Shown piece by piece: positions 23,115-31,215 of a DNA stretch of 64,000 nt. Each line of letters opens with the position of its first letter. The first letter of the stretch is position 1. Source of the stretch: Hoylesella loescheii DSM 19665 = JCM 12249 = ATCC 15930. Lineage in GTDB: Bacteria; Bacteroidota; Bacteroidia; Bacteroidales; Bacteroidaceae. Under the pieces are notes generated by a model, which saw only the letters and a list, made by a program, of their open reading frames with translations, was not told the origin of the DNA and made no database searches. Made by a program: the position numbers and the translations under genes. The DNA lies in contig NZ_KB899214.1 of the NCBI RefSeq assembly GCF_000378085.1, forward strand, positions 169,237 to 233,236. Reading direction: 5' to 3'.

Positions 23115-25478
23115 TTAGTTAGCGGGCTGCAACTCTTCAGACAGTTGTTTGTGCATGCTGGCGGCAGCTTTTCTACCATCGCCCATGGCTAAGATAACCG
23201 TTGCACCACCGCGAACGATGTCACCTCCTGCGTATATTTCGGGGCGACTAGATTGCATGCCTTCGTTCACTGCAATGGTATTTTTGCGTCCTAGTTCAAG
23301 TCCGCGAATGGAATTGGGCACAAGCGGGTTGGGCGAAACGCCCACAGCAACAATCACTTGGTCAACATCAAGCGTCTTCGTAACGCCTTCGATGGGCTGC
23401 GGACTACGTCTTCCGCTAGCGTCGGGTTCGCCTAGCTCCATCACTTGCAGCACTGCGGCTTTCACTGCACCTTGTTCGTCGGCTAGATATTCAAGCGGAT
23501 TGTGCAGCGTTAGGAAGTCGATGCCCTCTTCTTTGGCGTGTTTCACCTCTTCAAGTCGGGCTGGCATCTCCGCTTCCGAACGCCTATAAACCAGTGTAAC
23601 CTCTGCTCCAAGGCGCTTGGCTGTGCGACATGAGTCCATGGCAGTGTTACCACCGCCCACAACCATTACGCGTTTGCCTAGATTTATGGGTGTATCGGTG
23701 TTGGGATTTGCAGCGTCCATGAGGTTAACACGCGTAAGATATTCGTTAGACGACATGATATTGATGGCGTTTTCGCCAGGTATGCCCATGAAATTAGGTA
23801 ATCCAGCACCCGAACCAACAAAGATACCCTTGTATCCTTGCTCTTCCAAGTCGTCTACGGAGATGGTCTTTCCAACAATGCAGTCGGTGATAAACTTCAC
23901 CCCCATCTTTTTAAGGTTGTCTATTTCCACGTCTACAATCTTGTTGGGAAGCCTAAACTCGGGTATGCCATATTTCAAAACGCCACCTATTTCGTGCAAG
24001 GCTTCGAACACGGTAACGTCATAACCGTACTTAGCCATATCGCCCGCGAAACTCAAACCAGCAGGTCCTGAACCCACGACAGCTATCTTTATGCCGTTGG
24101 CAGGTGCCAATTCGGGTACGGAGATGTTGCCGCTTTCGCGTTCGTAGTCGGCTGCAAAGCGTTCCAAATAGCCTATAGCCACTGCTGGTTCGTTCATCTT
24201 GAGGTGTACACAACGGCTTTCGCACTGCTTTTCTTGCGGACAGACACGACCGCAAACGGCAGGTAAGGCCGACGTATCTTTAAGTACCTTGGCTGCTGCA
24301 AGGAACTGGCCACGCTCAATGTTTTTGATAAACGAGGGTATATTGATGCTAACGGGACAGCCTTCCATGCATGTGGGCTTGGCGCAGTCTAAACAACGCT
24401 TGGCTTCCACTAAGGCCAGCTCTTTCGTTAGTCCCTTATTCACCTCCTCAATACGCGAAGTAGCACGATAAACGGGGTCTAGTTCGGGCATTTCCACGCG
24501 GTGAATGCCCGTTCGTTCTTTGGGTTTCATGCTTGCCCGCAACTCTTTTCGCCATTCGGCATTGCGGTCTGTCAGCACGTCTATTCCCTCTGTGGTAGGC
24601 TCTACGTCCATGGTGATGTCCGAAGCGACTTGAGTAGCTCGCTCTTCTACCTGTTCGATGTGTTTGTTATAACGTTGCAACTCATCGCTCTCGGCCTTCT
24701 TGAACGTGCCCATACGTTTGAACATCTCGTCCCAATCAACCAAAGCGCCATCAAATTCAGGGCCATCTATACAAACAAACTTGGTCTTTCCGCCAATGGT
24801 GAGTCTGCATGCGCCACACATTCCCGTACCGTCTACCATGATGGTGTTAAGCGAAACGTCGGTGGGAATGTTGTATTTCTGGGTGAGTAGGCAGCAAAAC
24901 TTCATCATGATGGCAGGTCCGATGGCGAAGGCACGGTCTATATGCTCGGCATTAATGAACTTTTCCATGCCCACGGTTACAACGCCTTGCTCGCCATAAG
25001 ATCCATCATCGGTCATGATAATCACTTCGTCAGAGCTCTGCCTCACTTCGTCTTCTAATATAATAAGGTCTTTCGAACGTCCTGCCAATACGGATAGTAC
25101 ACGGTTTCCAGCTGCTTTTAGCGCACGAATGATGGGCAACATGGGTGCCACACCCACGCCACCGCCTGCGCAGATAACCGTTCCGAAGTTCTCGATATGC
25201 GTAGGATTGCCCAACGGACCAACCACATCGGTGACGTATTCTCCCTCGTTGAGGTTGCATAGCTTAATAGACGAGAGGCCAACCTTTTGCACCACGAGTG
25301 TGATTGTGCCTTTCGTCGTGTCGGCATCGGCAATGGTGAGCGGCATACGCTCGCCTTTGTCGCCTACTCTTACGATAACAAAGTTTCCGGCCTTTCTACT
25401 TTTGGCAATCAGTGGAGCCTCAATATCGAAGCGATATACCTTTTCGGAGAACTGTTCTTTTCTAATAATCTTATTCAT
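23115..25478 (-). CDS. Fused NfnA-NfnB-type NADPH:ferredoxin oxidoreductase / glutamate synthase small-subunit-like protein
   Basis: A 787-residue fusion. Residues 1-280 are a ferredoxin-NADP reductase-like FAD/NAD module with a 2Fe-2S site (GMCGACRLTIGGK, then FVCIDGPEFDG). Residues about 340-787 are a GltD/NfnB-like flavoprotein with two 4Fe-4S clusters (CLDCAKPTCMEGCP; CGRVCPQEKQCESRC), an FAD site VVGSGPAGLSFAG and an NADPH site VVGGGNTAMDSCR. Separate NfnA and NfnB carry out flavin-based bifurcation between NADH, NADPH and ferredoxin. The fused form is known in Bacteroidetes. It appears monocistronic. Confidence 0.9.
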   Translation of the reverse strand: MNKIIRKEQFSEKVYRFDIEAPLIAKSRKAGNFVIVRVGDKGERMPLTIADADTTKGTITLVVQKVGLSSIKLCNLNEGEYVTDVVGPLGNPTHIENFGTVICAGGGVGVAPMLPIIRALKAAGNRVLSVLAGRSKDLIILEDEVRQSSDEVIIMTDDGSYGEQGVVTVGMEKFINAEHIDRAFAIGPAIMMKFCCLLTQKYNIPTDVSLNTIMVDGTGMCGACRLTIGGKTKFVCIDGPEFDGALVDWDEMFKRMGTFKKAESDELQRYNKHIEQVEERATQVASDITMDVEPTTEGIDVLTDRNAEWRKELRASMKPKERTGIHRVEMPELDPVYRATSRIEEVNKGLTKELALVEAKRCLDCAKPTCMEGCPVSINIPSFIKNIERGQFLAAAKVLKDTSALPAVCGRVCPQEKQCESRCVHLKMNEPAVAIGYLERFAADYERESGNISVPELAPANGIKIAVVGSGPAGLSFAGDMAKYGYDVTVFEALHEIGGVLKYGIPEFRLPNKIVDVEIDNLKKMGVKFITDCIVGKTISVDDLEEQGYKGIFVGSGAGLPNFMGIPGENAINIMSSNEYLTRVNLMDAANPNTDTPINLGKRVMVVGGGNTAMDSCRTAKRLGAEVTLVYRRSEAEMPARLEEVKHAKEEGIDFLTLHNPLEYLADEQGAVKAAVLQVMELGEPDASGRRSPQPIEGVTKTLDVDQVIVAVGVSPNPLVPNSIRGLELGRKNTIAVNEGMQSSRPEIYAGGDIVRGGATVILAMGDGRKAAASMHKQLSEELQPAN

Positions 25479-25552
25479 GGCCTTGCAAATGATGTTGATT
25501 GTTTATGTTAAATATACAAGTCGCAGGTTGTGTTTTGGTTTGAAACCCCGAT

Positions 25553-25586
25553 GCGGTGCCCTCCTTATTAATAAGGCGAGCACCGC
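25553..25586. other. Nested hairpin between serS and nfnAB
   Basis: An outer stem GCGGTGC / GCACCGC (25553-25559 with 25580-25586) encloses the perfect palindrome CCTTATTAATAAGG (25563-25576). It may be the serS terminator (110 bp after its stop) or a leader structure of nfnAB. No U run follows. Confidence 0.45.
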
Positions 25587-25695
25587 CCAGAGTGTTTCTA
25601 ATGTTTTTGTTTTTGCGCTTTGGGGCGCCTTTGTGATAGTGTCTTGTTGCGTTCAAACCCATCGTTGGCCATGCTAATGGCCATGGGCAAGGCAA

Positions 25696-26985
25696 CTAGA
25701 AGTTCTTGTCGTCGAGCATTTCGAACCCACAATAGGGTACTAACACCTTCGGAACGCGGATACCTTCGGGTGTTTGGTTGTTCTCGATGATGGCTGCCAC
25801 GATACGCGGAAGGGCAAGTGCCGATCCGTTGAGCGTGTGGCAAAGTTCAATCTTCTTGTCTTCGGTGTGTCTATACCTACATTTCAGGCGGTTGGCTTGA
25901 TAGCTTTCGAAGTTAGATACCGACGAAACCTCCAACCAACGCTTCTGTGCTGCGCTCCAAACTTCGAAGTCGTAGCAGATAGAAGCGGTGAAACTCATGT
26001 CACCACCACACAATAGCAGGATGTGATAGGGTAGTTCTAGCTTTTGAAGCAGTCCCTCAACATGTTCCAACATCTTCTTGTGCGACTCGTGCGAGTGCTC
26101 AGGTTTGTCGATGCGTACAATCTCCACCTTGTCGAATTGGTGCAGTCTGTTCAATCCGCGCACATCTTTTCCATACGAACCAGCCTCTCTGCGGAAGCAT
26201 GCCGAATAGGCACAACGCATCACGGGGAGGTCTTTCTCGTCGAGAATAACATCGCGGAAGATGTTGGTAACAGGCACTTCGGCCGTGGGGATGAGGTAAA
26301 GGTCGTCTTGTTCGGCGTGATACATCTGCCCCTCTTTATCGGGAAGCTGTCCCGTTCCGTAACCCGATGCTTGGTTAACCACCAATGGCGGTTGCACTTC
26401 GAGGTATCCGCTTTTGCGCGCTTCTTCAAGAAAGAAAGCCTCTAAGGCACGTTGCAAGCGGGCCATCTTACCTATATATATAGGGAAACCTGCGCCAGTG
26501 ATCTTAACACCAAGGTCGAAGTCGATGAGATTATATTTCTTACAGAGGTCCCAATGGCATAAAGCATCTTCGGGAAGTTGCGGAATAACGCCGCCTTCTT
26601 TCACCACCACGTTGTCGTTAGCGTCTTTTCCTTCGGGCACATTGTCGGCCGGTATGTTGGGAATGTTACACAACAAGGCCGTCAATTCTTGTTCGGCTTC
26701 GGCCATGAGCGTTTGCAACTGTTTGTCGTTCTCCTTATATACGGCAACCTTAGCCTTCACTTCTTCGGCTTCTTGTGTCTTGCCGTCTTTCATCAGCATG
26801 CCAATTTGTTTCGACATGCTATTTGCTTCTTGTTTGTTTTTGTCCAACTTCTGTTGAGCTTCGCGCCTGCGCTTGTCGGTTTCAAGCACCTTTTCGACAG
26901 CTTCTCTTGCTCCCTTAAAGTGTTTTTTCTCTAAACCCTTAATCACACGTTCAGTTTCCTCACTGATGAGTTTAAGTGTAAGCAT
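25696..26985 (-). CDS. serS: Seryl-tRNA synthetase
   Basis: A 429-residue protein of usual length. The N-terminal tRNA-binding coiled-coil arm (residues about 25-105) is rich in Lys and Glu. The class II catalytic core has motif 2 CFRREAGSYGKDVRGLNRLHQF and motif 3 GSALALPRIVAAIIENNQ. It charges tRNA-Ser and tRNA-Sec-type substrates with serine. It is monocistronic with a strong own promoter. Confidence 0.97.
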   Translation of the reverse strand: MLTLKLISEETERVIKGLEKKHFKGAREAVEKVLETDKRRREAQQKLDKNKQEANSMSKQIGMLMKDGKTQEAEEVKAKVAVYKENDKQLQTLMAEAEQELTALLCNIPNIPADNVPEGKDANDNVVVKEGGVIPQLPEDALCHWDLCKKYNLIDFDLGVKITGAGFPIYIGKMARLQRALEAFFLEEARKSGYLEVQPPLVVNQASGYGTGQLPDKEGQMYHAEQDDLYLIPTAEVPVTNIFRDVILDEKDLPVMRCAYSACFRREAGSYGKDVRGLNRLHQFDKVEIVRIDKPEHSHESHKKMLEHVEGLLQKLELPYHILLLCGGDMSFTASICYDFEVWSAAQKRWLEVSSVSNFESYQANRLKCRYRHTEDKKIELCHTLNGSALALPRIVAAIIENNQTPEGIRVPKVLVPYCGFEMLDDKNF

Positions 26986-27022
26986 TCTTTCTTGTTTTGT
27001 ATTTAACGTTATAAATTGCTCG

Positions 27023-27053
27023 CAAATATACTAATTTATTTGTTTCCTGCAAA
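27023..27053 (-). promoter_or_regulatory. serS promoter
   Basis: TTTG at 27050-27053 and TATATTTG at 27023-27030 on the minus strand are separated by exactly 19 bp, an ideal Bacteroidetes promoter. The leader is about 30 nt. Confidence 0.75.
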
Positions 27054-27446
27054 AAAAAGCGGATATTCTGTCGTCGATAAGTTGATGTTTTTGCTTGATT
27101 TCGCTGTGTGTGGTAGCTGTTGCTGGATTACATTTTGATGGCTATTGTGCGCATATCGTTGTCATGTTGGTGGGTAGATTATGGTATAGGTTTCAAATGA
27201 TACGGTGATTTTACAATTTTAATTCGCATCCCTTTTGCAGGTGTTACGCCTTTCATAAGTAGCCACACCATGTCTTATTCACCTTATTTCTTGTTCGTTT
27301 ATTTGTCTGTTAGCTTGTTAACGCATTGTTACCTATGCATCTACGTTCGTCAACAAATTGCTACAAAAGCGTTCAATAATATGGCTTTTTTATTGAACTG
27401 TAACATTTTCTGTCATGCTTTTGCATAAAATCCGCCAAAAAATGGC
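27054..27446. other. Intergenic region between serS and rnpB
   Basis: An AT-rich stretch of about 390 bp between two divergent promoters. I find no open frame with coding character, no clear repeat and no strong hairpin. Confidence 0.5.
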
Positions 27447-27454
27447 TATATTTG
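27447..27454 (+). promoter_or_regulatory. rnpB promoter minus-7
   Basis: TATATTTG matches TAnnTTTG exactly and ends 6 bp before the predicted first base of the RNase P RNA. Confidence 0.7.
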
Positions 27455-27460
27455 CAACCT

Positions 27461-27867
27461 AAAAGGCAGTGGTCCGGCTCTGCCGCTGGCATCTTGATGA
27501 TGCGAGAGGAAAGTCCGGGCAGCATAGGACATCCCACTTCTGAAAATGGAAGCTGTTGGCGACAACAGGTAAAGGTAGAAGAAAATAACCGCCCCCTCAC
27601 GCACCTATTTGTAGCGTACGTGTTGGGGTAAGGGTGAGAAGGCGGTGTAAGAGACCACCAACCGATGGGTGATCATCGGGTTGTACCTTCTGGGAGCTGC
27701 AAGTTCGCGTATACCATCGTTTGAAGGTTGTCCGCCTGAAACTTGTTTACGATGGAGGGTAGAATGCTTGAGCCATGGGGCGACCTATGGTCTAGATAAA
27801 TGGCAGGCACTTTTTCGCCTACGAGGCATAGAAGTACAGAACCCGGCTTATAGGGCCACTGCTTTCT
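27461..27867 (+). ncRNA. rnpB: RNase P RNA, bacterial class A
   Basis: The catalytic RNA that removes 5' leaders from tRNA precursors. The ends pair as helix P1 (AAAGGCAGTGG at 27462 with CCACTGCTTT near 27857). Conserved cores appear in order: GAGGAAAGTCCGGGC (27509), GTGAGAAGGCGGTG, AGAATGCTTGAG, TAGATAAATGGCAGG and ACAGAACCCGGCTTATAG. The length of about 407 nt is normal. A T-rich stretch follows the P1 end and may terminate transcription before the next gene, whose ATG is only 24 bp further on. Confidence 0.95.
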
Positions 27868-27890
27868 TTTTGCTTTTTTCGCTTTTGCTT

Positions 27891-29213
27891 ATGAAGAAGA
27901 CATTAAACACCATCCGCATGTTTTTCAAGGTAGAGATGTGGCAGATACGGCGCGAAGACGTGTCGCCATTGGTCTATGTATGCCTAATGGTGTTGAAACG
28001 TTTAGTAGTTACGGTGAAGTTTTTCACCACCCGAAGCGTCACCGATTTGGCCTCTGCACTCACTTATAGCACAGTTTTGGCCATCGTACCCATCGTGGCC
28101 GTGGTGTTCGCCATTGCTCGTGGGTTTGGTTTTTCCAAGTATATCGAGGTGTGGTTTAGGGATGCCTTGTCGAGCCAACCACAAGCGGCAGAAACCATTA
28201 TCGGGTTTGTCAACTCGTATCTTGTACACACCAAGGGCGGCGTATTTCTTGGAATAGGCCTTATATTCATGCTGTTTACCGTGTTGATGCTTATCAGCAA
28301 CATCGAGAAAGCCTTCAACAGCATTTGGCAAGTTCAGCATCCGCGTAGTCTTTTCCGTACGATAACCGACTATTTGGCCATGTTCTTCCTTGTTCCCATC
28401 GTCATTGTGGTAACGTCGGGTGTTTCAATCGTGATGGCCACCTTTGCACAAGACATTAACGAATACGTGGTATTGGGCCCCATGATGCGACTTGTCATCA
28501 CCGTTATGCCTTATGTGCTGATGTCGGCAGTATTTGTTTGCCTATTCATCTTTATGCCCAACACCAAGGTGAAATTTTCGGCCGCCTTCTTTCCAGGTAT
28601 CCTTTCGGGTATCGCCATGCAGATATTGCAGGTGTTTTACATCCATTCGCAAATCTTCCTCTCGTCGTATAATGCCATCTATGGTTCGTTTGCAGCCCTT
28701 CCGCTGTTTATGCTGTGGGTTCAGATATCGTGGACTATATGCTTGTTTGGTGCCGAATTGAGCTATACGAGCCAAAATTTGGAAAGCTTCGACTTACTTG
28801 GCCAGATGGACGACCTAAGTTATCGTTACCGAATGATGCTTAGTGCGTTGATATTGGGTAAGATATGCAAGCGCTTCGATGAAGGGAAGCCCGCCTACAC
28901 AGCCGTGGAATTGAAGTTGGAAACCAATATCCCCGTGCGCATTGTGCAACATTTGCTCTTCGATATGCAAAACGCCAACCTCGTTACATACGTGGCTAGT
29001 GATGAGAAGGATGCACAGGCTAGGTACCAACCGGCCGTTTCTTTGAAACATCTCACTCTAGGTTATATGATGAGTCGCTTAGAGTCGGCAGGCAAATGGA
29101 ATCTCGATTTAGATGTGCGTAAGCACCTTAAGACCGAGGAATGGGTTGAATTTTATAAACTTAGGCGCAAATATCTTCGTGAGTTAGACGAAATATCGTT
29201 GAGCAAACTTTAA
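27891..29213 (+). CDS. YihY/BrkB family integral membrane protein
   Basis: A 440-residue protein starting at MKKTLNTIRMFFKVEM. The frame is open 222 bp further upstream, but that part lies inside rnpB and is not coding. The core (RSVTDLASALTYSTVLAIVPIVAVVFAIA ... IEKAFNSIWQVQHPRS ... FAALPLFMLWVQISWTICLFGAELSY) carries the six membrane helices of the YihY family, once misnamed RNase BN. A C-terminal extension of about 120 residues is helix-turn-helix-like (IPVRIVQHLLFDMQNANLV). The function is unknown; it acts in the inner membrane. Confidence 0.88.
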   Translation: MKKTLNTIRMFFKVEMWQIRREDVSPLVYVCLMVLKRLVVTVKFFTTRSVTDLASALTYSTVLAIVPIVAVVFAIARGFGFSKYIEVWFRDALSSQPQAAETIIGFVNSYLVHTKGGVFLGIGLIFMLFTVLMLISNIEKAFNSIWQVQHPRSLFRTITDYLAMFFLVPIVIVVTSGVSIVMATFAQDINEYVVLGPMMRLVITVMPYVLMSAVFVCLFIFMPNTKVKFSAAFFPGILSGIAMQILQVFYIHSQIFLSSYNAIYGSFAALPLFMLWVQISWTICLFGAELSYTSQNLESFDLLGQMDDLSYRYRMMLSALILGKICKRFDEGKPAYTAVELKLETNIPVRIVQHLLFDMQNANLVTYVASDEKDAQARYQPAVSLKHLTLGYMMSRLESAGKWNLDLDVRKHLKTEEWVEFYKLRRKYLRELDEISLSKL

Positions 29214-29252
29214 GAGATGTATTGCCGTTTAATCATTAATAGTCAATAGATT

Positions 29253-29657
29253 ATGCATGTAGAACTGATGGATTTCGAACAACGCGTGTCGAGTAAGATG
29301 CGTGTGGAGAGTGGCTTTCCGGGTTTTCCCCAACCCGAGCAATATAATCTCACGAAAACCGAAATAGAAGATTACCTGTTAGATAAGCAAGCCATATTAG
29401 ACAGTGCAGGGTCGCAGCGCACGCAATATACCATCATGGGTATAATGATTGTTTTGCCCGTCGTTGTCTTTTCGGCCTTTCCACAAAAGGATATGCCTGG
29501 TGGAAATTGGGCCATCTTTGTGGCCTTAGCCATTGGCCTTTGCTTGGCTGGACTGGTGAAGCTGCTTGTAAAGGCACGCATAAACCATCGGTTGAAGCGT
29601 ATGGCTGATGAACGCATTGACCGTTATATTGAAGACGTACTGAATTATAAAAGCTGA
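29253..29657 (+). CDS. Small membrane protein, two helices
   Basis: A 134-residue protein. A soluble N terminus (FEQRVSSKMRVESGFPGFPQPEQYNL) is followed by two hydrophobic helices (YTIMGIMIVLPVVVFSAF and WAIFVALAIGLCLAGLVKLLV) and a basic tail. The family is not recognised. It follows the YihY gene by 39 bp on the same strand and precedes the DUF1232 gene, so the three may be co-transcribed. Confidence 0.7.
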   Translation: MHVELMDFEQRVSSKMRVESGFPGFPQPEQYNLTKTEIEDYLLDKQAILDSAGSQRTQYTIMGIMIVLPVVVFSAFPQKDMPGGNWAIFVALAIGLCLAGLVKLLVKARINHRLKRMADERIDRYIEDVLNYKS

Positions 29658-29734
29658 CCGAAAGCAATAATGTGTTTGCCGAGGTGGCTAATATGATAAC
29701 CAAAACAATTTTTAAATCAAAAGCAATCTCCAAC

Positions 29735-30133
29735 ATGGAAAAACAGAAAACAGAATTACCCGACTTTATGGCGTACAAAGATAAGTTTACGCAAAGCGGG
29801 TTTATAGAGAAAATATCGAAAATTGCTAAGCGCGCTGGTGCAAAACTGGTGTATGCCGCCCTCATTTTGTATTATACGTTGCAAAGCGACACGGTTTCGC
29901 TGAAAGACAAGACAATGATAGTGGCTGCCCTTGGCTATCTTATCAGTCCGCTAGACGTTATCCCCGATGCCATTCCCATCGCTGGTTTGGGCGACGACCT
30001 CGGCGTTTTGCTCTACGTTTTGCGTAAAGTGTGGACCGATATACCCGAAGATGTGAAGGCAAAGGCCCACGAAAAACTCTCCAAATGGTTTGATGAGGAA
30101 GAGGTAAAAGAGGCCGATACAATTAACATGTAA
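29735..30133 (+). CDS. YkvA-like DUF1232 protein
   Basis: A 132-residue protein starting at MEKQKTELPDFMAYK; an in-frame ATG 63 bp upstream is possible but lengthens the protein beyond its relatives. The DUF1232 core is LKDKTMIVAALGYLISPLDVIPDAIPIAGLGDDLGVL, a short hydrophobic hairpin with the SPxDxIPD signature. The function of this widespread family is unknown; some members are membrane-associated. It is the last gene before a repeat-rich intergenic region. Confidence 0.88.
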   Translation: MEKQKTELPDFMAYKDKFTQSGFIEKISKIAKRAGAKLVYAALILYYTLQSDTVSLKDKTMIVAALGYLISPLDVIPDAIPIAGLGDDLGVLLYVLRKVWTDIPEDVKAKAHEKLSKWFDEEEVKEADTINM

Positions 30134-30421
30134 GTTTTTGAGGGATTAAGGAGTTAGGATGTTTAGAGGTTAAGACTGTTGGTCTTACGTGCCGTTTGGC
30201 ATGCTTGCCAACTTGTTAACAGGTAAACGCGTCAATAACGATGTTGGGGTAGTATGCTTATTGCTACCCAACGACTTTGTCGAAATAGCTTTTTAAACCA
30301 GCGTGTTTTGAACTTACTCGCACACTTTCTCCTTAAAATAGAATGCAGTTAAATACGTTTTGGTAACCAATTGGTATTTAATGGCTTATCAATAGATTAA
30401 ATAGTGGTTTTTTACCGCTAA

Positions 30422-30531
30422 GATGTAGCCCTGTTGCATGTAATGTGTAATAGGGTTACATCTTATATGTAACAGGGCTATATTTTATGTGTAATAGCCT
30501 TACATCGTAGCTGTAACGGAACGGTATGCTA
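30422..30531. repeat. 22-bp dyad array B (five units)
   Basis: Five units begin at 30422, 30444, 30466, 30488 and 30510. The word TGTA recurs exactly every 22 bp (30424, 30446, 30468, 30490, 30512). A typical unit is TGTGTAATAGGGTTACATCTTA, with TGTAA/TTACA as inverted arms. Unit 1 (TAGCCCTGTT) can also pair with unit 3 (AACAGGGCTA). Confidence 0.9.
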
Positions 30532-30767
30532 AAAAAGCTTGTTTTTATGGCTAATCTCTTGGAATGAAATTACATACGTTGTATGTTGAAATAGGTATGA
30601 AGAGCAACTTGAGAAGATGAGAAACTATGCCAATTGAGGATAACAAACAATTGTTAATACGTTGAGAGTAGGGAAGGGCGCGTTATGCTAACAGTGGCAT
30701 AAAGGCTTACCCGAGTTGGGATAAAACACAATCGTAATGCCTTCTGTCGCGTAGAACTAGTTGGCGA

Positions 30768-31092
30768 GATAGTTATTTCTTTACTAGTCCAATTTTGTTC
30801 AGAAGGTATATGGTTTCTTATCCCAAACTCGCCAATTAGCCATTCCGTCGTTCGCATTTTCATAGCTCCGCAAATACGCTTTCATAGCTCTGATGATGCA
30901 TGATTACATTAACCGCCGTGTTATACATGTTTTGGACGCCTGTTCCATGTTATCTGGAACGCTGTTCCAGTTGAATTGGAACACTGTTCCAACTTATCTG
31001 GAACAGGGGTCCAGCTTAGCTGTACCAAAGCGGGAGCTTAAAAAGCCCACTACAAGCGCTTATCAAGTGAGGCGTGAAAGATGGCGTTCTTT
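30768..31092 (+). repeat. 320-bp intergenic repeat element, copy 1
   Basis: This stretch is clearly homologous, base by base with scattered differences, to the reverse complement of 47672-47985. Shared landmarks are ACTCGCCAATTA, CGTCGTTCGCATTTTCAT, TGATGATGCAT, ATTAACCGCCGTGTTATA, the GTTCCA array and AAAGATGGCGTT at the end. It carries no coding frame of note. Confidence 0.88.
30939..31026. repeat. 22-bp dyad array C1 (four units)
   Basis: TGTTCCA recurs at 30941, 30963 and 30985, with GGGTCCA at 31007, an exact 22-bp pitch. Each unit reads GTTCCA-N7-TGGAAC, a 6-bp dyad. The 7-bp centres differ while the arms are kept. Confidence 0.95.
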
Positions 31093-31215
31093 TATCCCAC
31101 GCACATAGAAATGAACTTGCAATAATGCTGCTTAAAGCACGAAAGGCGGTATTTGAGGTGTTCGCTTTATGGTTTGTAGCGTGTCTTTCGCTTACAAATG
31201 CAGACGTAAGTAAGC

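Larger units (their letters stand above)
30134..31215. other. Repeat-rich intergenic region
   Basis: About 1.1 kb without a credible gene. It holds a possible terminator hairpin for the yihY-DUF1232 genes (GTTGGGGTAG at 30243 with CTACCCAAC at 30264), the 22-bp array B (30422-30531), and the copy of the 320-bp inverted element (30768-31092) that contains array C1. Short open frames here do not resemble proteins. Confidence 0.7.

Noticed and set aside
27669-27890. N-terminal extension of the YihY protein
   Set aside because: This stretch is the 3' half of RNase P RNA with all conserved cores; coding is excluded.
30654-31108. Small open frames in the 30.1-31.2 kb intergenic region
   Set aside because: They overlap the 320-bp repeat element and the 22-bp array and have no protein features.
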